Origin: Antilocapra americana
Lineage: Eukaryota; Chordata; Mammalia; Artiodactyla; Antilocapridae
NCBI GenBank assembly: GCA_007570785.1
Contig: ML660201.1
Span: 37,151,156 to 37,215,155, forward strand
Direction: 5' to 3'
Length of the DNA stretch: 64,000 bases
Part shown: in pieces, positions 23,086 to 33,335 of the stretch
Layout: the number at the start of each line of letters is the position of its first letter
Numbering within the stretch: position 1 is the first letter of the stretch
Notes under the pieces: generated by a model
Told to the model about the DNA's origin: nothing
Database searches by the model: none
Seen by the model: the letters and a program-made list of their open reading frames with translations, nothing else
Position numbers and translations under genes: made by a program

Positions 23086-23724
23086 GCATAAGTTTCTTAT
23101 TCTGTTTCCACTTAAAATGAAGCCATCTCTGCATTCACCTGAAAGGAAGGTTAAAATTGTTTAAAGCCTGGAAACTGATGAAATATGAGGAAATGGTGTG
23201 CTGTGAGACTGCGTGTTCTGGGGCTTTCTACTGAACTGGAAATTGCTGGGGCACCTGGGTCTGGTGTCTGCAGAGGCAAACTGTGGCTCCTGTTTAAATC
23301 GAGCAGATGGAAATGGGGCAGCGCCTGTGTGTGGGCTCATGCTTTCTCTCTGCTTGCTCAAATTAAGCTGCCTAACTGTGTTCTTGGGGAGGCTGCAGGT
23401 TTGTCAGGGGTCAGCTAGCATTTCCAAGCAGCCCTCCTGAATGTGGGGAGCATGAGTTTCCTTTTCCCAACTGACGGCAGGCAGAGCAGAGTCACTGCAG
23501 AACAGCTCGAGTGTTCTAAGTTTGGATTGCTTTATTTGGCACTTTTATTAATCTAAAGAACATCACATCATGCTTTTTTTTTTATTAACTCTGTTTTGAG
23601 CCTTGATTTTATCAGGTAAGAAATGTTCCAAGTATGTAAATGTCACCTTTGTTGTATATAAGTAGAATTGTTATTAATTTTATTTCTAATAATGATAACT
23701 ATTATTATTACTACTAAAATAGAC
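23086..23724. other. Single-copy interval
   Basis: No repeat was recognised. Overlapping 66-77-codon frames at 23161-23440 sit in a slightly GC-richer patch and have no recognisable domains. The right end is AT-rich with 'ttaataatgataactattattattac'-like simple sequence. Confidence 0.4.
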
Positions 23725-23985
23725 TAATAATGTCTACTATGTGTTTTCTGGGGGACTGAGCATTGTGTTAACACTTTATATGTATCATTTGATTTAACCC
23801 TTGAAATAGTCCTGCCATATAGAAGCTGTCATTATTTCTCTTTTACAGATAGAAAGACTGAGACTCAGAGAGGTTAGGGAATTTGCCCAACATCACACAG
23901 CTAGTAAGTGGTCCAGTCGGGATGTGGAATCAGGTGGTGTTACTTATATCCCCTGTTTCTAACCACATACTTGCTGCCTTCTTGG
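23725..23985 (-). repeat. Near-full-length MIR SINE, antisense
   Basis: Antisense MIR landmarks in order: 'tctactatgtgttttctgg', 'taacactttatatgtatca', 'ctcttttacagatagaaag', 'gactcagagaggttaggg', 'cccaacatcacacagctagt' and 'cttgctgcctt'. One of the best-preserved ancient repeats in the window. Confidence 0.85.
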
Positions 23986-25164
23986 TGTGGGTTAATAAAC
24001 TATGAGAGTATTTTGAGCAACATTTTCTGCTGATGAGTTAAAGGCCTTTACATTTATTTTTAAAATTAGGGATTGGCTTTTGTTTCAGGCTTGTCTTAGT
24101 CTATACTTGCATTTTCTAGAGAAGGAAACTGAAGCCCAGAGAACTAAATGTCAGTAGCATGGCTCTGTCTTCTTCCCTGCTCCCTCTTTCCGCCGTTTTC
24201 CTTTGCTTACAAGGCACCCACTTCTGACTGAGGTCAGTATCAAGTTCAAGACTCTGTATTATCAATAAATTTCTTAGTACTCAAAGGCTGAAGAAATTGT
24301 GCTTTTTTTGTTTTTTCCTCAAGGTCTAGAATGAACCTCTATTATATTGTCTGACAAGGTAGGAAATCTTTTCAATCATTTCTTAAAAGGAAGAGAACTT
24401 TGTTTTTTAACTCTTTCCTTAATGACACTGACTTTAAGAAATGACATTCATTCTAAGGTTTATTTATTAATTGAGAGTAAGATAAAGACATTAACACTGC
24501 ATCCTGTTCATAACTGTGGGAATTAGGGAGAATTTATGGCTACTTGATTATTGTAGAATATAGTATAAAGCATCATGATGGAGTTCTTTTGAGCAATCTG
24601 AGAGATGTGGGATGTATTAGTTTTGTCAGTAGCGGGGACCTAAATTTTACTTTGCATCTTTGCAACTGCTTTATGATCCTGAGGAAATTGTGTTTTCACC
24701 CTCTGCTTGAAGAAGAGGCACCTTTCTCTAACACCTCTCCTGTGTTCAAATTAATCCAGTTGGCCCTGACTACAAAAGCAAAGACTTTGACCCCTCTGGT
24801 AAATGGGCCCATTTCAACTTGGGAGCTAAGACAGTTCTATTTTATCTAAAGAGAAGTGCAGGTGTAAAAAGCAGGTACTAAAAGTATTTCTTGTGGAAAA
24901 ACTGTTCCTTCCATCCCCGGTGGTAATTGAGAGATCAGAATTTCTGGCACAGTTCAGAAAGATCATCCTTATGCATTATTGTCTCCGTGACTACTATAAC
25001 CATCCTTAGATGAGCTAAGAGTTTAAAAATTAGGTAACCCCTGAGAGATGCTTGTGACTGTCTTTGTGGTTTACCCCATTTGGCAAGCCAACAGTTCTCC
25101 TGTGATATTAAGAAGCAAACCCACTTCCCCAAACTCTCCCTAACTGTCCATGAGACGTTCCAGT
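23986..25164. other. Mostly single-copy interval
   Basis: A weak antisense MIR trace lies near 24115-24160 ('gagaaggaaactgaagccc'). The 101-codon frame at 24544-24849 is the longest here and has no recognisable domain or splice context. Confidence 0.4.
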
Positions 25165-25205
25165 TGAAACTAGAAGCTTCATATGTACACACTGCTGTAC
25201 TTACA

Positions 25206-25474
25206 GGAGAAGGAAATGGCAACCCACCCCAGTGTTCTTGCCTGGAGAATCCTGTGGACAGAGGAGCCTGGTGGGCTGCCGTCTATAGGGTCGCACAAAG
25301 TTGGGCACGACTGAAGCAACTTAGCATGCATGCATGCATTGGAGAAGGAAGTGGCAACTCATGCCAGTATTCTTGCCTGGAGAATCCCAGGGATGGAGGA
25401 GCCTGGTGGGCTGCCATCTCTGGGGTCACACAGAGTCACACGACTGAAGTGACTTAGCAGCAGCAGCAGAAGCA
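25206..25474 (+). mobile_element. Full Bov-A2 SINE with 12-bp TSD
   Basis: A dimeric Bov-A2: two monomers starting 'ggagaaggaaatggcaaccc' and 'ggagaaggaagtggcaact', with a (CAG)n-type tail. It is flanked by the identical 12-bp 'gctgtacttaca' at 25194-25205 and 25475-25486. Both copies lie inside continuous L1 sequence, so this is a clean secondary insertion. Confidence 0.96.
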
Positions 25475-25649
25475 GCTGTACTTACAATGGATAACCAACA
25501 AGGACCTACCATATAGCACAGGGAACTCTGCCCAGTGATATGTGGCAGCCTGGATGGGAAGGGAGTTTGGGGTATAGTGGATACATATATATGTATGGCT
25601 GAGTCCCTCCACTGTGCACCTGAAACTATCACAACCTTGTTAATCAGCT

Positions 25650-25867
25650 GTGTGTGTGTGTGCTCAGTCGCTTCAGTCCTGTCCAACTCTTTGTGACCCC
25701 ATGGGCTGTAGCCCACCAGGCTCCTCTGTCCATGGGATTCTGCAGGCAGGAATGTTGGAGTGGGTTGCCACGTTGCTGTCCAGGGGATCTCCCCAACCCA
25801 GAGATCGAACCAGCATCTCTTGCATTGCAGGTAGATTCTTTACTACTGAGCCACCAGGGGGAAGCCC
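25650..25867 (-). mobile_element. Bov-tA SINE inside L1
   Basis: Reverse copy preceded by a short TG run: 'gctcagtcgcttcagtcctg', 'gtagcccaccaggctcctct', 'tctttactactgagccacc'. The flanks 'gttaatcagct' (25639-25649) and 'gttaactggct' (25868-25878) look like a decayed TSD in L1. Confidence 0.94.
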
Positions 25868-25915
25868 GTTAACTGGCTATACCGAAATACGAAATATTTT
25901 TTTCTTTTTTTAGAG

Positions 25916-28035
25916 AAAAAGGAAACTAGAAGCTTCAGCTTATTGTGCCAGAAGCTTTGGCACAGTCGTTCGAAATTTAGGAGTCCTACCCATGGTGTTC
26001 TACACATCTATCTCTAAATCCTACTAGAAGATGCTGATAATCTGTCCAGCTCTGTGTAAGTGTGTAGGACAAATAATTACAAGCAACAGCTAATTCTTTC
26101 CCATGTCTCATCTTACAGGAAACTGGGTATTTGCGGTACCCAAAGTGATTTATTGTTTGCTGTGCAAATGAGCAGAGTCAGGTTTTAAAACAGTTTTAAG
26201 ATTGCTCTGGAGGAAAGGCACAGTCTCCGTGTAAGTCATTATTGTGGGGATGCTGTGTGACACACACGCAGGGTGGCATATGGCGGTGGTGGGTGGACTG
26301 AGGACCAAAGAAACTTCAGAGACTGTTTGATGGATTTCTCTGACACTCTGAATTAGACAGTGCCCCAGGAGATGAAAGCAAGGTATTTTTCATGAGGTTT
26401 TTTTTTTTTCTTCTCCTGCTAACTTCCCCACTTCTCTAAGGGTTAATTAAGCTTTGTTTCTTTCCCCGAGGAACCTGCCTCTGGATTAGGTTGATGACAG
26501 ACTGATGAATGGACAGATCCGACAAGCACAGGCATTTTTGCCATCTGCTCCCTGTGTTTCTGCTTGGATCCTCTTGGTGTAAATCAGAATCATAGTGAAA
26601 CAATGCACAGGCGTTGGAAGGAAAAGACAGACCCCTATTTTCAGGTTCTCTGAAAAATTTTCCTTTTATTTGATTTTGGTGGTTTCAGTCATATCTTCTA
26701 ATACAGTTTCATACAAATGTAATCTGGCTTCCCCAGCCTAGTACAACCCAAATCAAAACGATATTATACCTCTTCACAGCTGTAAATCCTTCCTCAAATT
26801 AAAGCTCTGAAACTCAATCTGCTAGAGGTCTACAGAGAAGGAGGGGCACCTCCAGCACCCCACCACGGATAGCATTAAGCATCTAATAACAACTTGACAG
26901 AGACTTTTATCTTTTGTCCCTCGTGAAATCAAATCTTCAAAGTTATCTGCCTCTTCTTTGAAACTTAGCACAGGCTGTACTGGGCCAGGTGTCTCAAAGC
27001 TGATACCAAGAGGCAGAGACTGAGAGCTGGGTTTTGTTTTTTTTTTTTTCCACCCAGTTTTTTTCTGGACTGCCTTATTTTTCTTTTCTTTTTTTTTATG
27101 ACCTGGGGAAGATAGGAGGGTAACACCTGAGATGTGGCTACTTCCCCAAAAAGTTAAAGACAGAGAGTTCCAGAATCTCAACAGGGACTCAAGCAGGAGA
27201 TTGACAAATTAGTTGATGTCACCAATTAACCAATGAATTAAAGCAGAGTGGAGTCAGACAAGGAGTGGGGTGGGTAAGTCTCAGGTGAGAGGGAGGAACA
27301 GAAAGTGAGAGATCTGGATGAGGTGAAGTTCTTGGTGAAGCTGACAGTGTGGAAGAGTGGGAAGGGGGCCAGGCAGAGTCTGCAAGGAAGGCTGGGGTGA
27401 GGCTCACTAAGTAGGTGGATGTTAGCATCAGGGGCCCACATAAGAGAGACACTTAACCCAATCCTTAGATCTAGAACACAGTTAGTTTCCAGGAAGGTGG
27501 TGGTTCAGTAGCTACCGTTTAACCCTTACTATTTTAGGAATATTCTAGGACTTCTAGACCTGTTCCTCTTAAGGCTGGACTCTGCTTTGGGAAGAAACCT
27601 GATTCTTTCATTTCCAAATAAGAGGGCAAGCCTCTATCCTCTGTGATCTTCCAGACTGCTAGGCATTAAGGTCTCCCTGTGGCCTATCTGTGGGCCGATT
27701 ATTTAGAATCACTTGCCTTCTTTTCAACACTCAGTCGGCTTGTTGGCGGTCAGCTTCCTCATGCTGCTTTTCATTTACAAAACTGAAGGGACCACACTCT
27801 GTTCTATGGTGCCAGTTCCAGATTCCAGAATATGCTGCTTGCTTCTGGAGATCACTTTGAAAATGAGGCCAGACCTCTTGGCTAGAAGACTCAGAACATT
27901 TTACTGGTACATAGAGTCCCTGAAGACGTAGGTGTCAAGTCGTGTCCCAGGTCTCTGGGAGGATACGTTCAGAAAAATACTGTAAGAATACTTCTCATCA
28001 TTTTCATCTCCAGGGAAGCCAGTATAACAAAGGGG
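25916..28035. other. Largest repeat-poor interval, no gene
   Basis: About 2.1 kb without a recognised repeat. A 119-codon reverse frame (26822-27181) and paired reverse frames at 27219-27452 lie in purine-rich DNA and have no recognisable domain. A 72-codon frame from 27713 starts with TTG, not ATG, and is not convincing. Confidence 0.45.
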
Positions 28036-28039
28036 CAGT

Positions 28040-28185
28040 AACAGGTTATCATTCATTCAAAAACTGAATGTTGAGAGCAGTTAACAAGTGTCAGGCAATT
28101 CATGTGGTGTTTTAGGATATGGGAAGACTATGGTAAAGAAAATAGATGGTGTCCCTGTTCTCATGATGCCATGTTGCCATCTTTG
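28040..28185 (-). repeat. L2 LINE 3' end, antisense
   Basis: 'cattcattcaaaaactgaat', 'gtgtcaggcaattcatgtgg', 'gatggtgtccctgttctcat': the antisense L2 3' end, ending in the 'tccctgccctcatggagc' type text. Confidence 0.55.
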
Positions 28186-28261
28186 AATGGATATTGTGTT
28201 TTAAAGATTGTAAGTAGCCTGAAATAACTTGGAATTTCTCACTAGAGGGAGGTTCTCATTG

Positions 28262-28484
28262 TGCGTGTGCATGCTCATTTGAGTCTGACTCTTTGTGACC
28301 CCATGGACTATAGCCCGCCAGGCTTCACTACCTATCAGCCTCCTCTGTCCATGGAATTTTCCAGGCAAGATTCCTGGAGTGGGTTGCCTTTCCTTTTTCA
28401 GGGATCTTCCCAACCCAAGGATCAAACTGGTGTCTCCTGCATTGGCAGGCATATTCTTTACTGCTGAGCCATCAGGGAGGCCCT
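28262..28484 (-). mobile_element. Bov-tA SINE with internal insertion
   Basis: Reverse copy: 'gagtctgactctttgtgacc', 'ccatggaattttccaggcaa', 'tgcattggcaggcatattct'. Compared with its siblings there is an extra stretch of about 16 bases ('cactacctatcagcc') between 'gccaggctt' and 'tcctctgtcc'. Confidence 0.93.
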
Positions 28485-28639
28485 CTCCTCTCCCTTACTG
28501 TCCCTTACCCTGTCCCACCCAGCCAAGCCAGGTGGAAGCTCACTCTGAGCAGATGTGGCCAAGAAGATGGAGCTAACTTTCTCTTCAGATTCTAGTCAAG
28601 GTATGTGGTATCTCTTCCTTGAAAGAGAAAGGTAGGCTG

Positions 28640-28762
28640 CCAGCTTAGCTGGGGAGCTAAGACCCTATATGTCTTGCTGCCAAGAATCCAAAACATGAAA
28701 CAGAAGCAATATTGTAATAAATTAATAAATTCAATAAAGACTTAAAAAACAAACAAAAAGAA
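28640..28762 (+). mobile_element. CHR-type SINE, 5' truncated
   Basis: 'tagctggggagctaagaccc', 'aatccaaaacatgaaacag', 'caatattgtaataaattaa' and 'ttcaataaagacttaaaaa': the sense 3' half of the same CHR subfamily found antisense at 8688-8857. Confidence 0.82.
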
Positions 28763-28854
28763 TAGAGGGGTGTGAAGCTTACCATAGGAAACTCACTTGA
28801 TTTGAAACCATGGAGAATTTTAAGCCTAAGAGGTGCTCTTCAAAACAATAGGCA

Positions 28855-28967
28855 TTGTGTGTGTGTGTGTGCTCAGTTGCATCTGACTCTTTGCAATTGA
28901 ACCCAGGATTGAACCCATGTCTCCTGCATTGGCAGGCTCATTCCCACTATGCCACTTGGGAAGCCCA
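28855..28967 (-). mobile_element. Internally deleted Bov-tA SINE plus TG run
   Basis: A (TG)8-9 run, then 'gctcagttgcatctgactct', then a direct jump to the head 'gaacccatgtctcctgcatt' and 'ccacttgggaagccc'. Roughly 100 bp of the SINE body is missing. Confidence 0.88.
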
Positions 28968-29267
28968 GGGATTGTGGTGGTGAGCAATTAAGAGTTGGTT
29001 ATTAGTTCTATGACAGCAGTAAGCTAAAGTTTCCCTCTCCTAGTTTACCAGAGTATCAGGGAAAAACTGCCCTCCTGGAGTCAGAAAAAACTGAAACACA
29101 GGCTTTAAAAACGACTCTTGCAAAGGAACCTGAATTTAATTGGATCAAACTGTGGAGTAATTTGTGCTCCCAAGGCATTATTGAAAATAATAGATCAGCA
29201 GGAAATTAGTGAAGCCTAACAACTGGATGTGACACTAAATGATGCAGACAGCCCAACAGATGGTGGT

Positions 29268-29289
29268 GGGGTCGGGGGTGAAGGGGGGG
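29268..29289 (+). other. Putative G-quadruplex motif
   Basis: G-runs of 4, 5 and 7 separated by TC and TGAA; the 7-G run can supply two G3 tracts, satisfying the G3N1-7 rule. Confidence 0.4.
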
Positions 29290-30085
29290 TTTGGAGAATG
29301 TTAAAAGAGAACCATGAAGCACATTCTTCTCCAATGTATGTGGAATGTTCTCTAGCTACATTGTAAAACATGCTTCAAAACATTTAAAAGGATTGAAATC
29401 ATATGAAGTATGTTGTTTGTTCAGAACAGTGTAGAATTACAACCCAGTGTAGAATTACAACTCAATAAGAGAAAATTGGAAACTTTACAAATATGTAGAG
29501 ATTAAACAACACATTCATAAATAATCAATGGGCCAAAGAAAACATTACAAGGAAATGAGAAAAAAAAAACAAAAAACTTTGTGATAAATGAAAATGAAGA
29601 CATGTCAAATTTATGAGATGCAACTGAAACAATGCTTGGGGGAAATTTATAGCTTTAATCACTTGTATTAAAAAGGAAGAAAGTTTTCAAATCAATAACC
29701 TATCCTAAACTGTAAAACAAGGAGGAAAAATGAATCCAAAGTAAACAGAAGGACAGAAATATTTGATAATAAAGATTGGAGCAAGAATTAATGAAATAGA
29801 GAAAAGAAAAACAAATAAAGGAAATCAACATAAGCAAAAATTGCCTCTTTTAAAAGATTAACAAAACTAATTAACAAAAGATTAATAAAACCTTTAGCTA
29901 GACTGACCTAGGAGAAAAAAAGAGAACTCAAACTACCAAAATCAGACATGATGAAGGGGGCATTACTACTGACTCTACAGAAGGAAAAGATTACAAGGGA
30001 ATACTAGAAACAAATATATGTCAACAAATTAGATGAAATACACACATTACTAGAAATATGAAAATTAGGAACATTGACTCAAGAA

Positions 30086-30097
30086 CTGAACTGAACT
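30086..30097. other. 12-bp insertion flanked by 10-bp duplication
   Basis: 'ctgaactgaact' is bracketed by identical 'gactcaagaa' at 30076-30085 and 30098-30107 inside L1. The insert matches the terminal repeat of BovB (compare 54550-54568). It could be an extremely truncated BovB insertion or simple-repeat filler. Confidence 0.45.
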
Positions 30098-30888
30098 GAC
30101 TCAAGAAGAAATACACAATCTGAATAGATTCATAATAAGTAAAATAAAGAGATATAATTAGTAATTAAAAATACCCTACCAAGAAAAGCTCAGGTTCAGA
30201 AACTTTCACTGGTGAGTTCTACCAAATATTTAAAAAATAATTAATACTAATTTTTTATAAACTGTTCTAAAAGTTAAACAAAGAGAGAATACTTTCTAAA
30301 GCATTCAGATCACAAATACTCTGACACCAAAACTGGATAAAGACATCACATGCAAAGAAAACTACAGACCATTATCTCAAAATATAAACACAAAGATCCT
30401 CGACAAAATACTAAAAAATTAAATTCAGCAACATATGAAATAAATACAACATGCCCAAGTGGGATTTATACCAGGAAACTTGTGAAAAAAATAAATGAAT
30501 ATAATATACCTTATCAACAGAATAAAAGACAAAACACATGATCATATGGAGAGAGAACAGAAAAAAATTTGAGAAAAATGAAATACCCTTTCATAATGAA
30601 AACAACCAGTGAAACAGGAGGATAGGGAACTTCATTAACCAATAAACAGCATATGGAAGAATGTTCAAAATTATTAGCCATCAGGCATATGTAAATCAAA
30701 ATTACAGTTAGAATGCCATGTCATATCCACAAGATGGCTATAATCAAACAAAGGATGTAGAGAAATCAGATACATGGTTGTGTGTTCCACCTTATACACT
30801 GATGGTGGGAATATAAAATGGTACAGACACTTTGGAAAGCAGTTACTCATGTGGTTAAATATAGTGTTATATAATTCAACAATTGTAC

Positions 30889-31037
30889 TGCTAGATATAT
30901 ACCCAAGAGATATAAAAATGTGTCCACATAAAAATTTGTCCATGAATATTCATAGTAGTGTACTTGCCGAAAAGTACAATTCATGGACAAATTTTTATGT
31001 GGACACATTTTCATAACTCTTGGGTATATATCTAGCA
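30889..31037. repeat. 59-bp inverted repeat (foldback) within L1
   Basis: The left arm 30889-30947 and right arm 30979-31037 are reverse complements at 57 of 59 positions by hand count. The 31-bp spacer contains its own small hairpin (gtactt...aagtac at 30960-30976). The left arm is ordinary L1 sequence; the right arm is an inverted copy of it placed where L1 should continue. Confidence 0.93.
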
Positions 31038-31106
31038 ATAGAGTGTATGAAATGTCCACCAACTGATGAATGTGTAAGATGTGGTATATCCTTTCAATGA
31101 CATATT

Positions 31107-31315
31107 GTCATTGTTGTTGTTTTAGTCTCTTTGTGGCTGACTCTTTGTGACCCCATGGACTGTAGCCTGCCAGGCTTCTCGGTCCATGGCATTTCCCAAG
31201 CAGGAATAGTGGAGAGGGTAGCCATGCCCTCCAGGGGATCTTCCCAACAGGGGTTGAGCCTGCGTCTTCTGCATTAGCAGGCAGATTCTTTACCCATGAG
31301 CCACTTGGAAAGCCC
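31107..31315 (-). mobile_element. Bov-tA SINE with TSD
   Basis: Reverse copy starting with a (TTG)n tail tract, then 'gtgaccccatggactgtagc' and 'gcaggcagattctttaccc'. It is flanked by identical 'caatgacatatt' at 31095-31106 and 31316-31327, both in L1. Confidence 0.95.
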
Positions 31316-31664
31316 CAATGACATATTATTTGGCAATTAAAAGGAATTAAGTTAGCAATGTGTGCTACAGCATGAATGAAACTTGGAAACATTTTATTAC
31401 ATGAAAGAAGCTAGTCAAAAAAGAGAACATATTGGACATGAGAGTCCTACTAATCCTACCACAGGCAAACTTAAAATTATTAACATTGCTCAGTAATTTC
31501 CTTAAGATTCTGAAACCTTGGTTCTAGTTCTGCTTTTTTGCTGCTTTGTTCTTTTTCTCCATAATGAAATCCTCTCCCATCCTTCTGAAATATTTTACAT
31601 TCTGAATCATGATTGACTCTATTGTCTCTTCCCATTCTTAGTACCCCTATTCTTGTTCAGGTTT

Positions 31665-32210
31665 CTATACTTTGCTGAGATTTTGCGCCAGCTTCCTAGC
31701 TTGGTCCCCTGGCCTTCTGTCCGATTGCATTCAAGCCTACCGTAGCTGTAGGGATTTTCATAAACTTCACATCTACTCTATCAGTCCTCTGCCTAAGCTC
31801 TCCAAAAATATATCTATCACTGTCAGATGAAATTCAAGCTTGTCAAGATGGCTTACTTAGAAAGTAAACCAACCTTTCCTGCTCATCTCTCACCTTGACT
31901 CTTTGCTTCTTGCTATCTCTTCTGTTTGCATTGATCTGCAGCACGTTCTTTGCATGCACTGTGCTGGTTTTTGTCTTTACCCTGCATCCATACCATTCCT
32001 TCTCCTTGGAATGCTCTCCTCATCAAAGTTTTAGCCACCTGACTCCTTTAAATCATAGTCTAAATAGTTTATCTCTGTGTTACTCTAGCATCGCACTAAC
32101 CATGTTTTGTCATGACTATCTTTTTTATGTGCTATACGATTTTTGTTTTAAAAAGTAAAGGTTGTATCTCAATCATTACTATACAGCACATTGCCTGGTG
32201 CGTGGGAGAT
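31665..32210 (+). repeat. L2 LINE 3' region
   Basis: Sense L2 order: 'cttcacatctactctatcag', 'cctctgcctaagctctcc', 'aaattcaagcttgtcaaga', 'ccttctccttggaatgctct', 'agccacctgactccttta' and the end 'cattgcctggtgcgtggga'. The 87-codon frame at 31895-32158 is within it and is not a gene. Confidence 0.75.
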
Positions 32211-32794
32211 ACTGATGGAAGGAGGTGGAGAGGGAGACACTGATGCTGAGAGAAGCCTTCCAGTCCCTTCATCTGGTTTCAGGCAAGCTAAAGACCAATT
32301 CAGTCTAGGGCAACTTTTTAACTAGCCAAGGTTTTCCCAAAGAAACTCCGGAATGAACACTTCTTTAATCTTTCTAGGATTTTTCTATTCTGGTAATCCA
32401 TTTCTGACTGTTGTTCAATTTGTGTTTCACAAATATTGTATCTTCATGCATTTCCCTTTTGTTCTGGTTTAACTAAGTCTGTGGATCACCCAATGTCTTC
32501 TACAATGTAGTCCTTCATAAAACATAAAGGTATTGGACTTAAACATAAGTATCTGCATTTGAGGGATGCATGTACATGAAACTTCATTTTAGGACAGAAC
32601 ACAGTCCACACCTAGGAAAAGGATATACATTTTTGCAGTTATCAAGAACATTCCTTTCTTAGCCAGGAGGACTTGAGTATGGCACTGAAGATATAAAGAG
32701 GGGACCTTTATTTGAGGAAGCTGAACTTTCGTTTCAAATAGATCCAGCCATGCAATTACATAACGACATAGAAGATTATTTCTTGCTCACATAA
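32211..32794. other. Single-copy interval
   Basis: No repeat, RNA gene or convincing frame was recognised. Confidence 0.45.
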
Positions 32795-32920
32795 TAGATT
32801 AATGACAGTTTATCATATGTCTACTATGTGTGCCAGGTACTGGCTGAGGCATTATAAATAGGGACTGGGAGAAGATAGGCAGGGTCTCACAGTGCTCCTA
32901 AAGATGGGCTTTATGGGGCA
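32795..32920 (-). repeat. L2 LINE 3' end, antisense
   Basis: 'tctactatgtgtgccaggta' followed by 'gggactgggagaagatag' and 'gcagggtctcacagtgctcc' follows the antisense L2 3' terminus. Confidence 0.5.
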
Positions 32921-33004
32921 AAGGGTGGTCTGTGTTTCCTGTCACTTACAGGTTAAGGTATATGACTGTCATAGCACCATCTCCAAGTCATAGGTGGGGT
33001 TGTT

Positions 33005-33335
33005 GTTGTTTGTTGTTCAGTCGCTAAGTTGTCTCTGACTCTTTGCCACCCCATGGAGTGCAGCATGCCAGACTTCCCCATCCTTCACTATCTCCCTGAG
33101 TTTTCTCAAATTCATATCCAATGAGTTGGTGATGCTATGTGACCATCTCATCCTCTGCCACCTCTTTCTCCTCTTGCCTTCAAATTTTCCCATCATCTGG
33201 GTCTTTTCCAATGAGTCGGCTCTTCACATCAGGTGGCCAAAGTATTGGAGCTTCAGCTTCAGCATCAGTCCTTCCAATGAATATTCAGGGTTGATTTCCT
33301 TTAGGACTGACTGGTTGGATCACTTTACTGTCCAA
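33005..33335 (-). mobile_element. BovB LINE 3' end
   Basis: Reverse orientation: 'ttgttcagtcgctaagttg', 'cagcatgccagacttcccc', 'gagttggtgatgctatgtga', 'ctcttcacatcaggtggcc', 'caatgaatattcagggttg'. This is the last ~330 bp of the RTE-type BovB LINE, including the segment shared with the Bov SINEs. Confidence 0.93.

Larger units (their letters stand above)
25165..25915 (+). mobile_element. Ruminant L1 3' end, split by two SINEs
   Basis: L1 sense sequence begins 'agaagcttcatatgtacac', resumes after the first SINE with 'aatggataaccaacaaggac', 'tggcagcctggatgggaag', 'tatatgtatggctgagtcc' and 'cacctgaaactatcacaacc', and resumes again after the second SINE with 'aactggctataccgaaatac'. The two interruptions are the Bov-A2 at 25206 and the Bov-tA at 25650. 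Confidence 0.88.
29310..31445 (+). mobile_element. Old L1 LINE, ORF2 to 3' UTR, rearranged
   Basis: Sense L1 landmarks: 'aaaggattgaaatcatatga', 'agagattaaacaacacattc', 'gctagactgacctaggag', 'ttcactggtgagttctacca', 'atgcccaagtgggattta', 'aaatggtacagacactttgg', 'gaatgaaacttggaaaca'. An internal deletion joins the RT region to the 3' part near 30.6 kb. It hosts an 18-bp tandem duplication (29427-29462), a 12-bp insertion (30086), a 59-bp foldback (30889-31037) and a Bov-tA (31107). Confidence 0.88.

Noticed and set aside
27713..27931. 72-codon frame with a hydrophobic N-terminus resembling a signal peptide
   Set aside because: The start is TTG, there is no promoter or splice support, and the length is within chance expectation.
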